Notes: generated from the sequence alone by a model not told the origin. 48,635 nucleotides of DNA from an uncultured Clostridia bacterium (GCA_937892525.1 CALAEV010000034.1:1-48635), one strand, 5' to 3'; positions 40,124 to 48,635 are shown, numbered from the stretch's first letter. Translations and numbers: made by a program.

Positions 40124-40855
40124 ATGGCAAAGATTTTTACTGTTGCATCTGGCAAAGGTGGTGTGGGTAAATCCACTTTCTGCACCAATGTTGCAATTGC
40201 TCTTGGCGAATCAGGTAAAAAAGTTCTTTTAATTGATGGTGACGCTGAGCTTCGCAGTCTTGACTTGCTTTTAGGCGTTGACGAGATGGTACTTTATGAC
40301 TGGTCTGATGTTATTGTTAACAGATGTGACCCAGACAAAGCACGACTTTTCTACAATGAAAATGTTCAACTTTTACCTGCTCCCCTCGAATATCCTGAAA
40401 ACCTTACTTGTGAAGATTTCACTTCTCTTTTAAGCCATTATTCCGAAAATTATGATTACATATTCATTGACGCACCTGCCGGTGTAGGTGATTTACCTGA
40501 AATCTATGCAAAATGTTCTGACAATTGCATTATTGTTGCTACTGCTGATGAAATCAGTGCAAGAAGTGCCTTGATTACAGGCAATAAATTTATAAAACTT
40601 GGTATTAAAGAAGAAAATTTGCGTCTTATTATCAATCGTTTTGATAAAAAGGCTGTAAAACAGGGCAAACTCTTAAATATAGATGAAATTATTGACAAAA
40701 CTTATATAAGACTACTTGGAATTATTCCTGAAGAAAAGAATTTAATGTATGTTTCTGTATCTGAAAAGCATATTTCACAATATAGTGACGCTAAAATCGC
40801 TTTTTCTAATATTGCAGGGCGTATTCTAGGCAAAGAAATTGAACTTTATTTGTAA
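40124..40855 (+). CDS. MinD/ParA-like P-loop ATPase
   Basis: A 243-residue deviant-Walker-A ATPase: KGGVGKST near the N-terminus with the second Lys, LLIDGDAELRSLDLLLG, and the switch IDAPAGVG. It resembles MinD, but the C-terminus (RILGKEIELYL) lacks an evident membrane-targeting amphipathic helix, and minC and minE are not adjacent. It may be a MinD paralogue positioning some other complex. GAGGGT precedes the ATG. The 209 bases up to spoIIE hold the divergent promoters and a small ATTCAC/GTGAAT stem (about 40028-40042), nothing else. Confidence 0.82.
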   Translation: MAKIFTVASGKGGVGKSTFCTNVAIALGESGKKVLLIDGDAELRSLDLLLGVDEMVLYDWSDVIVNRCDPDKARLFYNENVQLLPAPLEYPENLTCEDFTSLLSHYSENYDYIFIDAPAGVGDLPEIYAKCSDNCIIVATADEISARSALITGNKFIKLGIKEENLRLIINRFDKKAVKQGKLLNIDEIIDKTYIRLLGIIPEEKNLMYVSVSEKHISQYSDAKIAFSNIAGRILGKEIELYL

Positions 40856-40965
40856 AAAAATGTTGAAAAACTCTTTATTTTTTGATATGATAGTTATGAT
40901 TTAGGTGTTTTTATAAAATGGGAAAATTTTCAAATGGCAAAAATACAGAAAGAAGGGGTTAATTT

Positions 40966-41370
40966 ATGAACATAGCTCTTATGGCACATGACTCAAAAAA
41001 AGAACTTATGACTCAATTTTGCATTGCATATTGTGGAATTTTATCAAGACACAATCTTTGCGCAACAGGTACAACAGGCAAAATGGTTTCTGAGGCAACA
41101 GGGCTTAAAATTACACAGTTTTTAAGTGGTCCTCAGGGTGGCGACCAGCAAATCAGTTCACGAATTGCTTGTAACGAAATTGACTTGCTTCTTATTTTCA
41201 GCGACCCATTAGGTCCAAAACCTAACGAGCCTAAAGACTACACTTTATTAAGACTTTGTGATGTTCACAATGTTCCGGTTGCTACAAACATTGCAACTGC
41301 TGAAGCACTTATTCACGCTCTTGAACGTGGCGATTTGGATTGGCGAGACATTGTTAATCCTAAAAGATAA
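40966..41370 (+). CDS. mgsA: methylglyoxal synthase
   Basis: A 134-residue enzyme turning dihydroxyacetone phosphate into methylglyoxal and phosphate, a bypass of glycolysis under phosphate limitation. Motifs: ALMAHDSKKELM (substrate His and Lys), ATGTTGKMV, SGPQGGDQQI with the catalytic Asp, and CDVHNVPVATNIATAEAL. Length is typical for this hexameric family. AGAAGGGG precedes the ATG. Confidence 0.93.
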   Translation: MNIALMAHDSKKELMTQFCIAYCGILSRHNLCATGTTGKMVSEATGLKITQFLSGPQGGDQQISSRIACNEIDLLLIFSDPLGPKPNEPKDYTLLRLCDVHNVPVATNIATAEALIHALERGDLDWRDIVNPKR

Positions 41371-41438
41371 CTAAATAATTAAATTTATGCCTCACTTAAA
41401 TTTTGGGTGAGGCAAAACATATATTAAGGAAGAAATTT

Positions 41439-42782
41439 ATGGCATTGATTACTAACGCTATTAAGGGTACACAGGATACCCTGCCAAAAGAAAGTTACAA
41501 AATTCAATATGTGGAATCAGCTATGCGTGAAACTGCTGAAAACTTTGGTTTTCACGAAATGCGAACTCCTGTTTTTGAACATACTGAACTTTTTCAGCGT
41601 GGTGTAGGTGAAACTACTGACGTTGTTCAAAAAGAAATGTATACATTTGAGGATAAAGGTGGTCGTTCAATCACTCTTCGTCCTGAAGGTACTGCAGGTG
41701 CTGTGCGAGCATTCCTTGAGCATGGTCTTTTCAACGAAGGTTTACCACAGAAAATATATTATCTTACATCTTGCTACAGATATGAAAAGCCACAGGCTGG
41801 TCGACTTCGCGAATTCCACCAGTTTGGTATTGAATGCTTTGGCGCAGGCGCTCCAAGTGCTGATGCTGAAGTTATTTCACTTGCAAATGAAGTTTTCAAT
41901 TATCTTGGAATAAACAACCTCGCTCTTGAAATTAACTCTATCGGTTGTCCTGAATGCAGAAAGCATTATCACAAGGCACTTAAAGAATACTTTGAGCAAT
42001 ACAAAGGTGACCTTTGCGAAACATGTTTAGGTCGACTTGACAGAAACCCAATGAGAATTCTTGATTGTAAAAGTCCTATTTGTTCAGGTATTGCAGAAAA
42101 AGCACCAACAGTCATTGAATTCCTTTGTGATGATTGTAAAGAACATTTTGAAAGCGTTAAAAAATATCTTAACGCTATGAATATTGAATACACAGTTAAT
42201 CCACAGATTGTTCGCGGACTTGACTACTACACAAGAACAGTTTTCGAATTTGTTTCAAAAGAAATCGGCGCTCAGGGTACAGTTTGTGGTGGTGGCCGTT
42301 ACGACGGTCTTATCCAAGAAATGGGTGGTCAACCACTTCCTGCTTGCGGATTTGGTTTGGGTCTTGAAAGACTTCTTCTTTTGATGGAAGCACAAGGCAC
42401 ACCATTCCCTGAACCTAAAAAATGTGATTTGTATATTGCAAGTATGGGTGAAAATGCAAATCTTAAAGCAGCAGAAATTGCAACTGAACTTCGCAACGAG
42501 GGTATGAGCGTTCAGTTTGACACAGTTGGCCGTGGACTTAAACCACAAATGAAATACGCTAACAAAATTGGCGCATTATATACACTTGTTTTAGGCGATA
42601 ACGAAATTGAAACAGGTAATATTAAACTTAAAAATATGGAAACAGGTAACGAAACTGAAATGACTCTTTCAGATTTTGTTGACAGTTTTCAGACAAAAGT
42701 GATTTCAGATGCTATGTCAGGATTTGAGTCTCTTGGTGTTGAAGGATTTGATTTATCAGACCTTTTAGGAGGTAATAACTAA
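41439..42782 (+). CDS. hisS: histidyl-tRNA synthetase
   Basis: A 447-residue class II synthetase. Motif 1 region KGTQDTLP, motif 2 LRPEGTAGAVRAF with YRYEKPQAGRLREFHQFG, the His-specific GLDYYTRTVFEF, and motif 3 GFGLGLERLLLLM are all visible; the anticodon-binding domain follows (about 330-420). The ATG at 41439 has AAGGAAG upstream. A GCCTCAC/GTGAGGC stem (41390-41413) lies in the leader but lacks a T-run. Its stop overlaps the aspS start as TAATG. No T-box is present. Confidence 0.96.
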   Translation: MALITNAIKGTQDTLPKESYKIQYVESAMRETAENFGFHEMRTPVFEHTELFQRGVGETTDVVQKEMYTFEDKGGRSITLRPEGTAGAVRAFLEHGLFNEGLPQKIYYLTSCYRYEKPQAGRLREFHQFGIECFGAGAPSADAEVISLANEVFNYLGINNLALEINSIGCPECRKHYHKALKEYFEQYKGDLCETCLGRLDRNPMRILDCKSPICSGIAEKAPTVIEFLCDDCKEHFESVKKYLNAMNIEYTVNPQIVRGLDYYTRTVFEFVSKEIGAQGTVCGGGRYDGLIQEMGGQPLPACGFGLGLERLLLLMEAQGTPFPEPKKCDLYIASMGENANLKAAEIATELRNEGMSVQFDTVGRGLKPQMKYANKIGALYTLVLGDNEIETGNIKLKNMETGNETEMTLSDFVDSFQTKVISDAMSGFESLGVEGFDLSDLLGGNN

Positions 42783-44566
42783 TGGATACAATGAACGGAT
42801 TAAAAAGAACTGATTACTGTGGCACTCTTAATGCTGATTTTGTAGGCAAAGAGGTTACAGTTGCAGGTTGGGTACAGCGTCGTCGCGACCTTGGTGCTCT
42901 TATTTTCATTGATTTGCGTGACAGAACAGGTGTTGTGCAATTGGCATTCGATGATAACACAGACAGAGCTGTTTTCGACAAAGCCTTTACTGTTCGTAGC
43001 GAATATGTGCTTATGGCAAAAGGTGTTGTTCGTGAACGTTCTTCAAAGAACAAGGACATTCCAACAGGCGATATTGAAATTGAAGTTAAAGATTTAAGAG
43101 TTGTTGGTGTAAGCGAAACACCACCTTTTGAAATCGTTGAAAACTGTCAGACATCAGAGGTAACTCGTCTTAAATATCGTTACCTTGACCTTCGTCGTCC
43201 TGATTTACAGAAGAACATTCTTCTTCGTCACAAAATTACAAAGATTACTCGCGACTATTTTGACGAAAACGGATTTATTGAAATTGAAACTCCAATGCTT
43301 ATTCGTTCAACTCCTGAAGGTGCGCGCGACTTCTTGGTACCTTCAAGAATTCACAATGGCAGTTTTTACGCACTCCCACAGTCTCCACAGCTATACAAAC
43401 AGCTTTCAATGGTAGCAGGTTTTGACAGATATATGCAGATTGCCCGTTGCTTCCGCGACGAAGACCTTCGTGCTGACCGTCAGCCTGAATTTACACAGAT
43501 TGACCTTGAAATGTCATTTGTTGATGTTGACGACGTTATGAATATGGGAGAGGGTTATATTCAGCGTGTATTCAAAGAAGCAATGGGTGTTGATATTCAA
43601 TTGCCACTCCCACGCCTTACTTATAAAGACGCTATGGAGCGTTACGGCTCTGATAAGCCTGACACTCGTTACGAAATGGAACTTTGTGATTTGGGCGATG
43701 TAGTTAAGGATTGCGGTTTCGGTGTATTCACATCTGCACTTGAAGCAGGTGGTGCGGTTTATTGCATTACAGCTAAAAATGCAGTCAATACTCTTACAAG
43801 AAAAGAAATTGATAAATTAACAGAGTTTGTTCGTGGCATCGGTGCAAAGGGACTTGCATTTGCTCGTCTTATGCCTGATGGACTCGCATCTTCATTCGCA
43901 AAATTCCTTACAGAAGACGAAATGGCAGCACTTCTTAATAAAGCAGGAGCAGAAACAGGCGACGTTGTATTAATTGTTGCAGATACAAAGAAAAATAGTG
44001 TTCTTTCAGTTCTCGGCGCACTCCGTCAGGAAGTTGCAAAGAAACTCGACATTATTCCAACAGACAAATTTAATCTTCTTTGGATTACAGAGTTCCCATT
44101 CTTCGAGTGGGACGAAGATTCACAGACCTTTGTTGCAATGCATCACCCATTCACTTCACCTATGGATGAATGTTTAGAATATCTTGAAACTGACAAAGCT
44201 CAAGTTCGCGCAAAGGCTTATGACCTTGTTCTTAACGGTGTAGAACTTTCAAGTGGTTCAATTCGTATTACTGACCCTGCACTCCAGAAAAGAATGTTCA
44301 CACTTCTTGGTCTTTCTGACGAAGAAGCATACGAGAAATTTGGTTTCTTAACAGATGCATTCAAGTTTGGTCCTCCTCCACACGGTGGTATGGGTATTGG
44401 TCTTGACCGTCTTGTTATGCAGATGATTGGTGCTGACTCACTTCGTGATGTTATTGCATTCCCTAAACTCCAGAACGCAAGTGAGCCAATGACAGAATGC
44501 CCATCTCCTGTTGATACACTTCAACTTGACGAACTTGGTATTGCAGTCAAAGAAATTGAGGAATAA
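42782..44566 (+). CDS. aspS: aspartyl-tRNA synthetase
   Basis: A 594-residue bacterial-type class II synthetase with an N-terminal OB-fold anticodon domain (VAGWVQRRRDLGALIFIDLRDR in two pieces), motif 2 FRDEDLRADRQPEFTQID, the bacterial GAD insertion (about 290-420), and motif 3 GMGIGLDRLVM. It is unclear whether it is discriminating or also charges tRNA-Asn. AGGAGGT precedes the ATG. The hisS-aspS pairing is a common Firmicutes arrangement. Confidence 0.96.
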   Translation: MDTMNGLKRTDYCGTLNADFVGKEVTVAGWVQRRRDLGALIFIDLRDRTGVVQLAFDDNTDRAVFDKAFTVRSEYVLMAKGVVRERSSKNKDIPTGDIEIEVKDLRVVGVSETPPFEIVENCQTSEVTRLKYRYLDLRRPDLQKNILLRHKITKITRDYFDENGFIEIETPMLIRSTPEGARDFLVPSRIHNGSFYALPQSPQLYKQLSMVAGFDRYMQIARCFRDEDLRADRQPEFTQIDLEMSFVDVDDVMNMGEGYIQRVFKEAMGVDIQLPLPRLTYKDAMERYGSDKPDTRYEMELCDLGDVVKDCGFGVFTSALEAGGAVYCITAKNAVNTLTRKEIDKLTEFVRGIGAKGLAFARLMPDGLASSFAKFLTEDEMAALLNKAGAETGDVVLIVADTKKNSVLSVLGALRQEVAKKLDIIPTDKFNLLWITEFPFFEWDEDSQTFVAMHHPFTSPMDECLEYLETDKAQVRAKAYDLVLNGVELSSGSIRITDPALQKRMFTLLGLSDEEAYEKFGFLTDAFKFGPPPHGGMGIGLDRLVMQMIGADSLRDVIAFPKLQNASEPMTECPSPVDTLQLDELGIAVKEIEE

Positions 44567-44569
44567 AAA

Positions 44570-44815
44570 ATGAAAAATGGCATAAAAAAACTGAATACTA
44601 TACTGTTTTCAGTCGTTTTATGCCTCAGTTTCACCATAACGGCATTCGCAGAAAAAGCAGTTAAGTATTCAAATGAATTAACAGTTACTCCTATTCGTAT
44701 TTTCTTTGCAATTCTTGTGATTGTACTTTTTGTGGTTACGGAAATTGCATTTGAGAAAATCCGCGAAAAACGAGTTGAAAAGCGAAATAAAAAATACGGA
44801 AAAGATGATAAATAA
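44570..44815 (+). CDS. small secreted or membrane protein of unknown function
   Basis: An 81-residue protein with an N-terminal signal-like segment (about 9-27, ending TAFAEK), a short outside loop, a membrane helix (about 41-61) and a Lys/Arg/Glu-rich cytoplasmic tail. I recognise no family. It starts 4 bases after the aspS stop codon with GAGGAA as ribosome site, so it is the last gene of the hisS-aspS transcript. Confidence 0.6.
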   Translation: MKNGIKKLNTILFSVVLCLSFTITAFAEKAVKYSNELTVTPIRIFFAILVIVLFVVTEIAFEKIREKRVEKRNKKYGKDDK

Positions 44816-44821
44816 AAAATA

Positions 44822-44848
44822 AACGCCCTAAAAATAGGGCGTTATTTT
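44822..44848. terminator. shared terminator between facing operons
   Basis: AACGCCCTA (44822-44830), 4-base loop, TAGGGCGTT (44835-44843), then ATTTTT on the plus side; on the minus side it follows the lipoprotein gene. Confidence 0.82.
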
Positions 44849-45495
44849 TATGCTTTTGTAAGCACCATTGTAATTGTTGCGTCACCATTTTTAATATTGA
44901 TTTTTAAAGTATTGCCATCATTAGAAACTGTATATTTCATTGTTTCGGTAACATTTCTTGTTCCATTGAAAGTGGTTTCATAAAGAGTTTTGTTATTTTC
45001 TGTTTTCCAAGTGCCTTTAACATTCATATCGTTTTCGGTCATATTGGCAAGTGCCATTGCAATATATCCCTCTAAAGTAAGGTTTGTAGTTTTGCGGATA
45101 TGTGCATCAAGTTCTTGTTCATTTTTACAACCGAAAGTAATAAGATAAGTGTCAACAACCATCTGTCGTGCTTGTTTTTCGCTTGTAATCTGTGAAAAAG
45201 TACCATCATTATTAAATGTTACAGTACATTTTGAAGTTACTGTTTCACCATTTTCACCAATTACTATGTCTGTTGATGCGTTCCACTTGCCGATAAGCCT
45301 TTTATCTCGCTGAACTTTTCCGTTTGATGAAGACGTGTTAGAAACAGGCCCTTCGGTTGTGGTTTCGGTTGTAGTTTCCGTAGTGGTTGTAGTAGTTGTT
45401 GTGGTTGTATTTTCTTCTTCATTTCTCTTGCAACCTGCGAAAGCAGTAATTATAAGAACAAAACACAATATAATTGATATAACTTTAGTTTTCAT
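44848..45495 (-). CDS. lipoprotein with threonine-rich linker
   Basis: A 215-residue protein. The lipoprotein signal ends at FAGC (Cys near residue 21). A run of ten Thr followed by ETTTETTTEG (about 31-50) is a flexible, possibly glycosylated linker. The rest is a beta-rich domain starting LIGKWNAST and FNNDGTF, like lipocalin-type or DUF4923-like secreted domains, ending LKINIKNGDATITMVL. Function unknown. It follows the GH3 gene by 3 bases, so the two are probably co-transcribed. Confidence 0.68.
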   Translation of the reverse strand: MKTKVISIILCFVLIITAFAGCKRNEEENTTTTTTTTTTETTTETTTEGPVSNTSSSNGKVQRDKRLIGKWNASTDIVIGENGETVTSKCTVTFNNDGTFSQITSEKQARQMVVDTYLITFGCKNEQELDAHIRKTTNLTLEGYIAMALANMTENDMNVKGTWKTENNKTLYETTFNGTRNVTETMKYTVSNDGNTLKINIKNGDATITMVLTKA

Positions 45496-45498
45496 AAC

Positions 45499-47931
45499 TT
45501 AATCATCTTTCTTTAAGCAAAGTTTTAATACCCATTTTGCATTTTCTTGCATTTCATAAAGGGTAATTCCGTCTTTTTTGCCGTAAGTTTTAAGTAATGT
45601 GCCATCAGGCTTGCCGTTTGTAACTCTGTCGCCACCTGGCATAAGCACATTTACACCTGCGCGCACTCTATATGCTTGGTCGCGAAGTTTAGGGAATTCA
45701 GGACTCTTTGACGGACGCATCCACCAGTCTGTCATTACAAGACCTTTAAAGCCCCATTCATCGCGAAGAATACGCTTGCAAAGGTCATAGTTGTAATGTC
45801 CCCATACGCCGTTAATCAAGTTGTAAGATGTCATAAGAGTTTGTGGCTTTGCCTCTTTAATACAGATTTCAAAGCCCTTAAGATAAATTTCGCGTAAAGC
45901 TCTTTCTGAAACTCTTGAATCATTACGAGTACGGTTTACCTCTTGATTATTACAAGCATAGTGTTTAGGACAAGCCTTCCTGCCGTTGTGTTGAATACCC
46001 TTAACTGCAGCTGCACCGATAAGACCTGTTACAACAGGGTCTTCTGAATAATACTCGAAGTTTCTACCGCAAAGGTGACTTCTGTGAATATTCATACCAG
46101 GGCCTAAAAGAATATCGCTACCCTTTTCTTTCATTTCTTCACTGATTTTTGTATAAACTTTTTCAACAAGGTCAGCGTTAAATGTACTTGCAAGTGCAGT
46201 ACCGTTTGGAATAAGCGAACAATATGAGAGAAGTCGAATACCTGACGGGCCGTCAGTTGTAATCATTGGTGGAACACCTTTATCGCGTAAGCTTTGAAGT
46301 ACGCCACCCATAGCACCTGCGTTACCTTTTGCGCCAAGTGGAGAATCCATTTTGTAGTCGCCACGAGAGATTGCTTCTAATTCGTCAAGTGATAATTGTG
46401 CTACAAACTCATCAAGAGTCGCCTTTCCATCTTTAACATCTTGAAGTTTAATTCCCTTGTCGCCTGTTTGTGGAACACCATCTTTAATGTTATCAAGAAT
46501 AATCTGCTTTAAGTCGTATTCACGAAGTTTTACAGTTTCTTTTGTCGCTTTGCGAACACCATTTTCTTCAACTGCTACAAACTTTTCAAATGCAACTTGT
46601 GGTGCACCTGCTTGTGTAAGTTGTTCTTTAAGTTTAGTTTCGTTAATTCCAAAACCACCTACGCACTGTGCATCGCGAACAGAATTACCCACATATAACT
46701 TATATTCGCCCTTTTCCATAACATAAGAGTAAGCATAACCACTCTTACCACTATCATCATAAGACCAGATACGGTTTTCAGGGATTGTAATAACAAGAGC
46801 TTCACTCTCATTTGGTGCTAATTCTTTTGTCTTTGCAAATCCGACAAGCTCGCGAGCAGGGTTGCCAAGTTTTCCACAAGGTTTTTCAACATAAATCTGT
46901 ACTGTTTCTTTACCCTTGTAGTCCCCTGTGTTTTTAACTGTGCAAGTGAATGTAAGTTCACCATTACTATAATCAAACTTTTCAGTTGAAATATCAAATG
47001 TTGTGTATGAAAGACCGTAGCCGAATGGGTAAAGAACTCTGTCTCTTGCAAAGGTTTCAAAATAACGGTAGCCAACATAAATATCTTCAACATATTCATT
47101 GAATTTAAGATTGCCAAAGTGAGCAGATGATGGGTAATCTTCATATTTGATTGCAATAGTATCGGTAAGTTTACCACTTGGTGTTACTTTGCCACAAAGC
47201 AAATCTGCAACTGCGTTGCCACTTTCCATACCACCTTGCCATACTATTAAAATTGCACCGATTTTACCTTCAAATTCTCTAATCCAACTCATATCAATAA
47301 CAGAGCCTATGTTGAGAAGAAGTGTAACCTTGTCAAATTGCTCACAAATTCTGTGAAGAGCGTTTCTTTCGTCGTCGGTTACATAAAAACTACCTTTTTC
47401 AAGAGTGTTTTCACGGTCTTCGCCTGATGAACGACCGATTACATAAACTGCGTGGTCGCTACTTTCTTTTGCGTTTTTGACGATTTCAGCAGTTAATGGC
47501 ATTTCTTCATAGTATCTTGGCCAATGTCCCCAAACCCCATGGTCAACAGGGTTTGCACCACACCAAGTTTCGTATAAATCAGAAAGTTCTGTGTTAAGCA
47601 CTAAATCTTCACAGTTTTTAAGCCCATCAATAAGATTTACGCCATAAGGCTTTTTAACATCTCCACCTGAGCCGTAGCCTGTGAAAAACCAATCGTTCTG
47701 TACTCTACCAAAAACAGAAACACGACTACCTTTCTGGAATGGTAATGTGTTATCGTTTTTAAGAAGTATTGCACTTTCTGCTGCTGCCTCACGCAAGATT
47801 TCAGGCATACCGTCAGTAACGGTTACTTCGCCTAAAGCCTCAAGTGCTTCATCTTGTGAAACATCGGCACCAATGATTTTCATACCTAATTTCATAGCAC
47901 CAACAACGATTTTTTCTGTAAATTTAGACAT
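45499..47931 (-). CDS. GH3 beta-glucosidase with reversed domain order
   Basis: An 810-residue cytoplasmic enzyme (no signal peptide). In order: the alpha/beta domain normally C-terminal in GH3 (about 45-260, ESAILLKNDNTLPF, GRSSGEDREN with the likely acid/base Glu), a fibronectin-III-like domain (about 325-430, YPFGYGLSYTTF then CTVKNTGDYKGKETVQ), and last the TIM barrel (about 490-805) with GPGMNIHRSHLCGRNFEY, KHYACNNQE and GLVMTDWW, whose Asp735 is the expected nucleophile. The same swapped order is known for Ruminococcus albus and Butyrivibrio beta-glucosidases. It probably splits cello-oligosaccharides or plant glucosides after import. GAGGGGA precedes the ATG. Confidence 0.93.
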   Translation of the reverse strand: MSKFTEKIVVGAMKLGMKIIGADVSQDEALEALGEVTVTDGMPEILREAAAESAILLKNDNTLPFQKGSRVSVFGRVQNDWFFTGYGSGGDVKKPYGVNLIDGLKNCEDLVLNTELSDLYETWCGANPVDHGVWGHWPRYYEEMPLTAEIVKNAKESSDHAVYVIGRSSGEDRENTLEKGSFYVTDDERNALHRICEQFDKVTLLLNIGSVIDMSWIREFEGKIGAILIVWQGGMESGNAVADLLCGKVTPSGKLTDTIAIKYEDYPSSAHFGNLKFNEYVEDIYVGYRYFETFARDRVLYPFGYGLSYTTFDISTEKFDYSNGELTFTCTVKNTGDYKGKETVQIYVEKPCGKLGNPARELVGFAKTKELAPNESEALVITIPENRIWSYDDSGKSGYAYSYVMEKGEYKLYVGNSVRDAQCVGGFGINETKLKEQLTQAGAPQVAFEKFVAVEENGVRKATKETVKLREYDLKQIILDNIKDGVPQTGDKGIKLQDVKDGKATLDEFVAQLSLDELEAISRGDYKMDSPLGAKGNAGAMGGVLQSLRDKGVPPMITTDGPSGIRLLSYCSLIPNGTALASTFNADLVEKVYTKISEEMKEKGSDILLGPGMNIHRSHLCGRNFEYYSEDPVVTGLIGAAAVKGIQHNGRKACPKHYACNNQEVNRTRNDSRVSERALREIYLKGFEICIKEAKPQTLMTSYNLINGVWGHYNYDLCKRILRDEWGFKGLVMTDWWMRPSKSPEFPKLRDQAYRVRAGVNVLMPGGDRVTNGKPDGTLLKTYGKKDGITLYEMQENAKWVLKLCLKKDD

Positions 47932-47995
47932 AATAAAATCCCCTCGAAATTTATTATATTTATAATATCATAACAAATCAAAAAGAGCAATAAAA

Positions 47996-48017
47996 AAGCA
48001 GGTTTTTAAACCTGCTT
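47996..48017. terminator. terminator of the XRE gene (module 2)
   Basis: AAGCAGGTTT (47996-48005), TT loop, AAACCTGCTT (48008-48017), with six A upstream (T on the minus strand). Confidence 0.75.
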
Positions 48018-48021
48018 AAAT

Positions 48022-48237
48022 TCATTTTTTATATGGTTTTGTTTCGTTAGTTAATTTTGCAATATAATCAATTGATACATTATAATATTCTGCAAAAAGT
48101 TTTATTGTATCTAAAGGCGGAACTCTTGTTCCGTTTTCGTACCGTATATATGAATTTTTAGATATAAACGCGATTTTAGCACATTGTTTTTGTGTTAAAT
48201 CGTGGTCTGTTCTTAAATCTTTTAATCTTGTTTCCAT
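48022..48237 (-). CDS. small XRE-family repressor (module 2)
   Basis: A 71-residue Cro/CI helix-turn-helix protein (RLKDLRTDHDLTQKQCAKI, then YIRYENGTRVPPLDTIK and EYYNVSIDYIAKL). It shares size, fold and the closing YYNVxxxYI pattern with the XRE protein of module 1 but is clearly a different sequence. The ATG at 48237 has GGTGAAG upstream; a GTG four codons earlier overlaps it. Divergent from the 68-residue ORF at 48334, with a long palindrome between. Confidence 0.83.
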   Translation of the reverse strand: METRLKDLRTDHDLTQKQCAKIAFISKNSYIRYENGTRVPPLDTIKLFAEYYNVSIDYIAKLTNETKPYKK

Positions 48238-48265
48238 AAACTTCACCACGAAACAATTGTAACAA

Positions 48266-48314
48266 ATACTCCGTATGGGGTTGACAATAATACTCCATAC
48301 GGAGTATTATTGTC
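48266..48314. promoter_or_regulatory. operator palindrome and promoter (module 2)
   Basis: GACAATAATACTCC (48283-48296), 4 bases, GGAGTATTATTGTC (48301-48314): a perfect 14-base inverted repeat. It covers the plus-strand promoter TTGACA (48281-48286), 18 bases, TATTAT (48305-48310). A second, partial site AATACTCC-GTAT-GGGG lies at 48266-48280. Confidence 0.85.
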
Positions 48315-48333
48315 TTGCGAGGAGTGATTATTC

Positions 48334-48540
48334 GTGGAAAAAGATTTAGATTATTATAATTCTCTACCAAAGCCAGAAATATCTGTTCGTGGCAGGAGAA
48401 GAATAAATAGAATTTTCAGAGAAATTTTTGGTGGCTCTCATATTCCACATCCTGAAGTTGATAATTGCTATGAACGAACAAGAAGTAAAATTGTTAGAAA
48501 AATTAATGTTTTAAAACATAAACTTGGAATTAACAAATAA
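48334..48540 (+). CDS. small basic protein of unknown function (module 2 effector)
   Basis: A 68-residue basic protein (LPKPEISVRGRRRINRIFRE, then RTRSKIVRKINVLKHKLGINK) without similarity to the module 1 partner or to a family I know; the Arg/Lys clusters suggest nucleic acid binding. It starts with GTG at 48334 after GAGGAG. Its promoter is covered by a perfect palindrome, so it should be silent unless the XRE repressor is removed. Confidence 0.62.
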   Translation: MEKDLDYYNSLPKPEISVRGRRRINRIFREIFGGSHIPHPEVDNCYERTRSKIVRKINVLKHKLGINK

Positions 48541-48543
48541 AAA

Positions 48544-48567
48544 AGAGCAGGTTTTTACACCTGCTCT
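48544..48567. terminator. shared terminator between the module 2 gene and gap
   Basis: AGAGCAGG (48544-48551) pairs with CCTGCTCT (48560-48567); flanked by A on the left (T-run for gap on the minus strand) and T-rich sequence on the right. Confidence 0.75.
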
Positions 48568-48588
48568 AATTTTATATACTTTTAAGAA

Positions 48589-48635
48589 TTAAAGTTCTGC
48601 GAAGTATTTGATTGTTCTAACCATCTGTGATGTGT
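48589..48635 (-). CDS. gap: C-terminal end of glyceraldehyde-3-phosphate dehydrogenase (partial)
   Basis: Only the last 14-15 codons lie in the window, reading TSQMVRTIKYFAEL and a stop codon. This matches the C-terminus of clostridial and streptococcal GAPDH, which ends in YT(S/A)Q-hydrophobic-VRT-x-x-YFAE. The rest is beyond the right edge. The assignment depends on a short but characteristic peptide. Confidence 0.65.
   Translation of the reverse strand, partial: TSQMVRTIKYFAEL

Overview
The window comes from a low-GC, endospore-forming member of the Clostridia, most like a gut Ruminococcus/Oscillospiraceae relative. Support for this: the sporulation genes spoIIE, a spoIIQ-like lytM gene and a sleB-type cortex hydrolase; a Cheo-type LexA box; strong Firmicutes Shine-Dalgarno sites and sigma-A promoters; a domain-swapped GH3 beta-glucosidase of the type known from rumen clostridia; and several families of short palindromic intergenic repeats. 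The genus assignment is inference.

Layout. Positions 1-370 hold two tandem consensus promoters firing leftward, probably into a stable-RNA operon just outside the window, followed by sleB (+). From 9.96 kb down to 1.3 kb on the minus strand runs one aromatic amino acid operon: aroF-tyrA-aroB-aroA-aroC-pheA-aroEK fusion-aroQ plus an unknown ORF. It covers everything from DAHP to prephenate, phenylpyruvate and hydroxyphenylpyruvate. A consensus promoter is followed by a 28-codon Phe/Tyr-rich leader peptide and an attenuator with a competing antiterminator. Next come trpS, an amino acid ABC transporter (10.1-13.9 kb) whose binding protein looks circularly permuted, a GtrA-like protein, an XRE/DUF2157-type membrane regulator with a GDYXXLXY-like partner, and tRNA-Thr.

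From 17 to 22.7 kb there are rRNA methyltransferases (RsmF-like, RsmE, THUMP type), a lipid kinase and lexA. At 22.8-24.2 kb (+) a C-rich small RNA candidate, a spoIIQ-like gene with a sigma-F/G-like promoter, and an Sfp-type phosphopantetheinyl transferase follow. At 25-28 kb (-) a compact signalling operon combines DRTGG, an RsbW-like ATPase, an [FeFe]-hydrogenase-like protein, a second DRTGG and a PHP protein. Then come a condensation-fold acyltransferase with a membrane partner, the OadB/OadG sodium pump pair, a DUF554 protein, tRNA-Leu followed by a likely acquired GIY-YIG gene, a flavodiiron protein, a GPH sugar symporter, spoIIE, a MinD-like ATPase, mgsA, hisS-aspS, a lipoprotein, the GH3 enzyme, and the 3' end of gap at the right edge.

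Two small modules (24.26-24.84 kb and 48.02-48.54 kb) share one plan: a short XRE repressor gene divergent from a small unknown gene, with perfect palindromic operators inside the promoter of the small gene. Most minus-strand genes form tight operons with 1-4 base stop/start overlaps, and most operons end in clear hairpin terminators.
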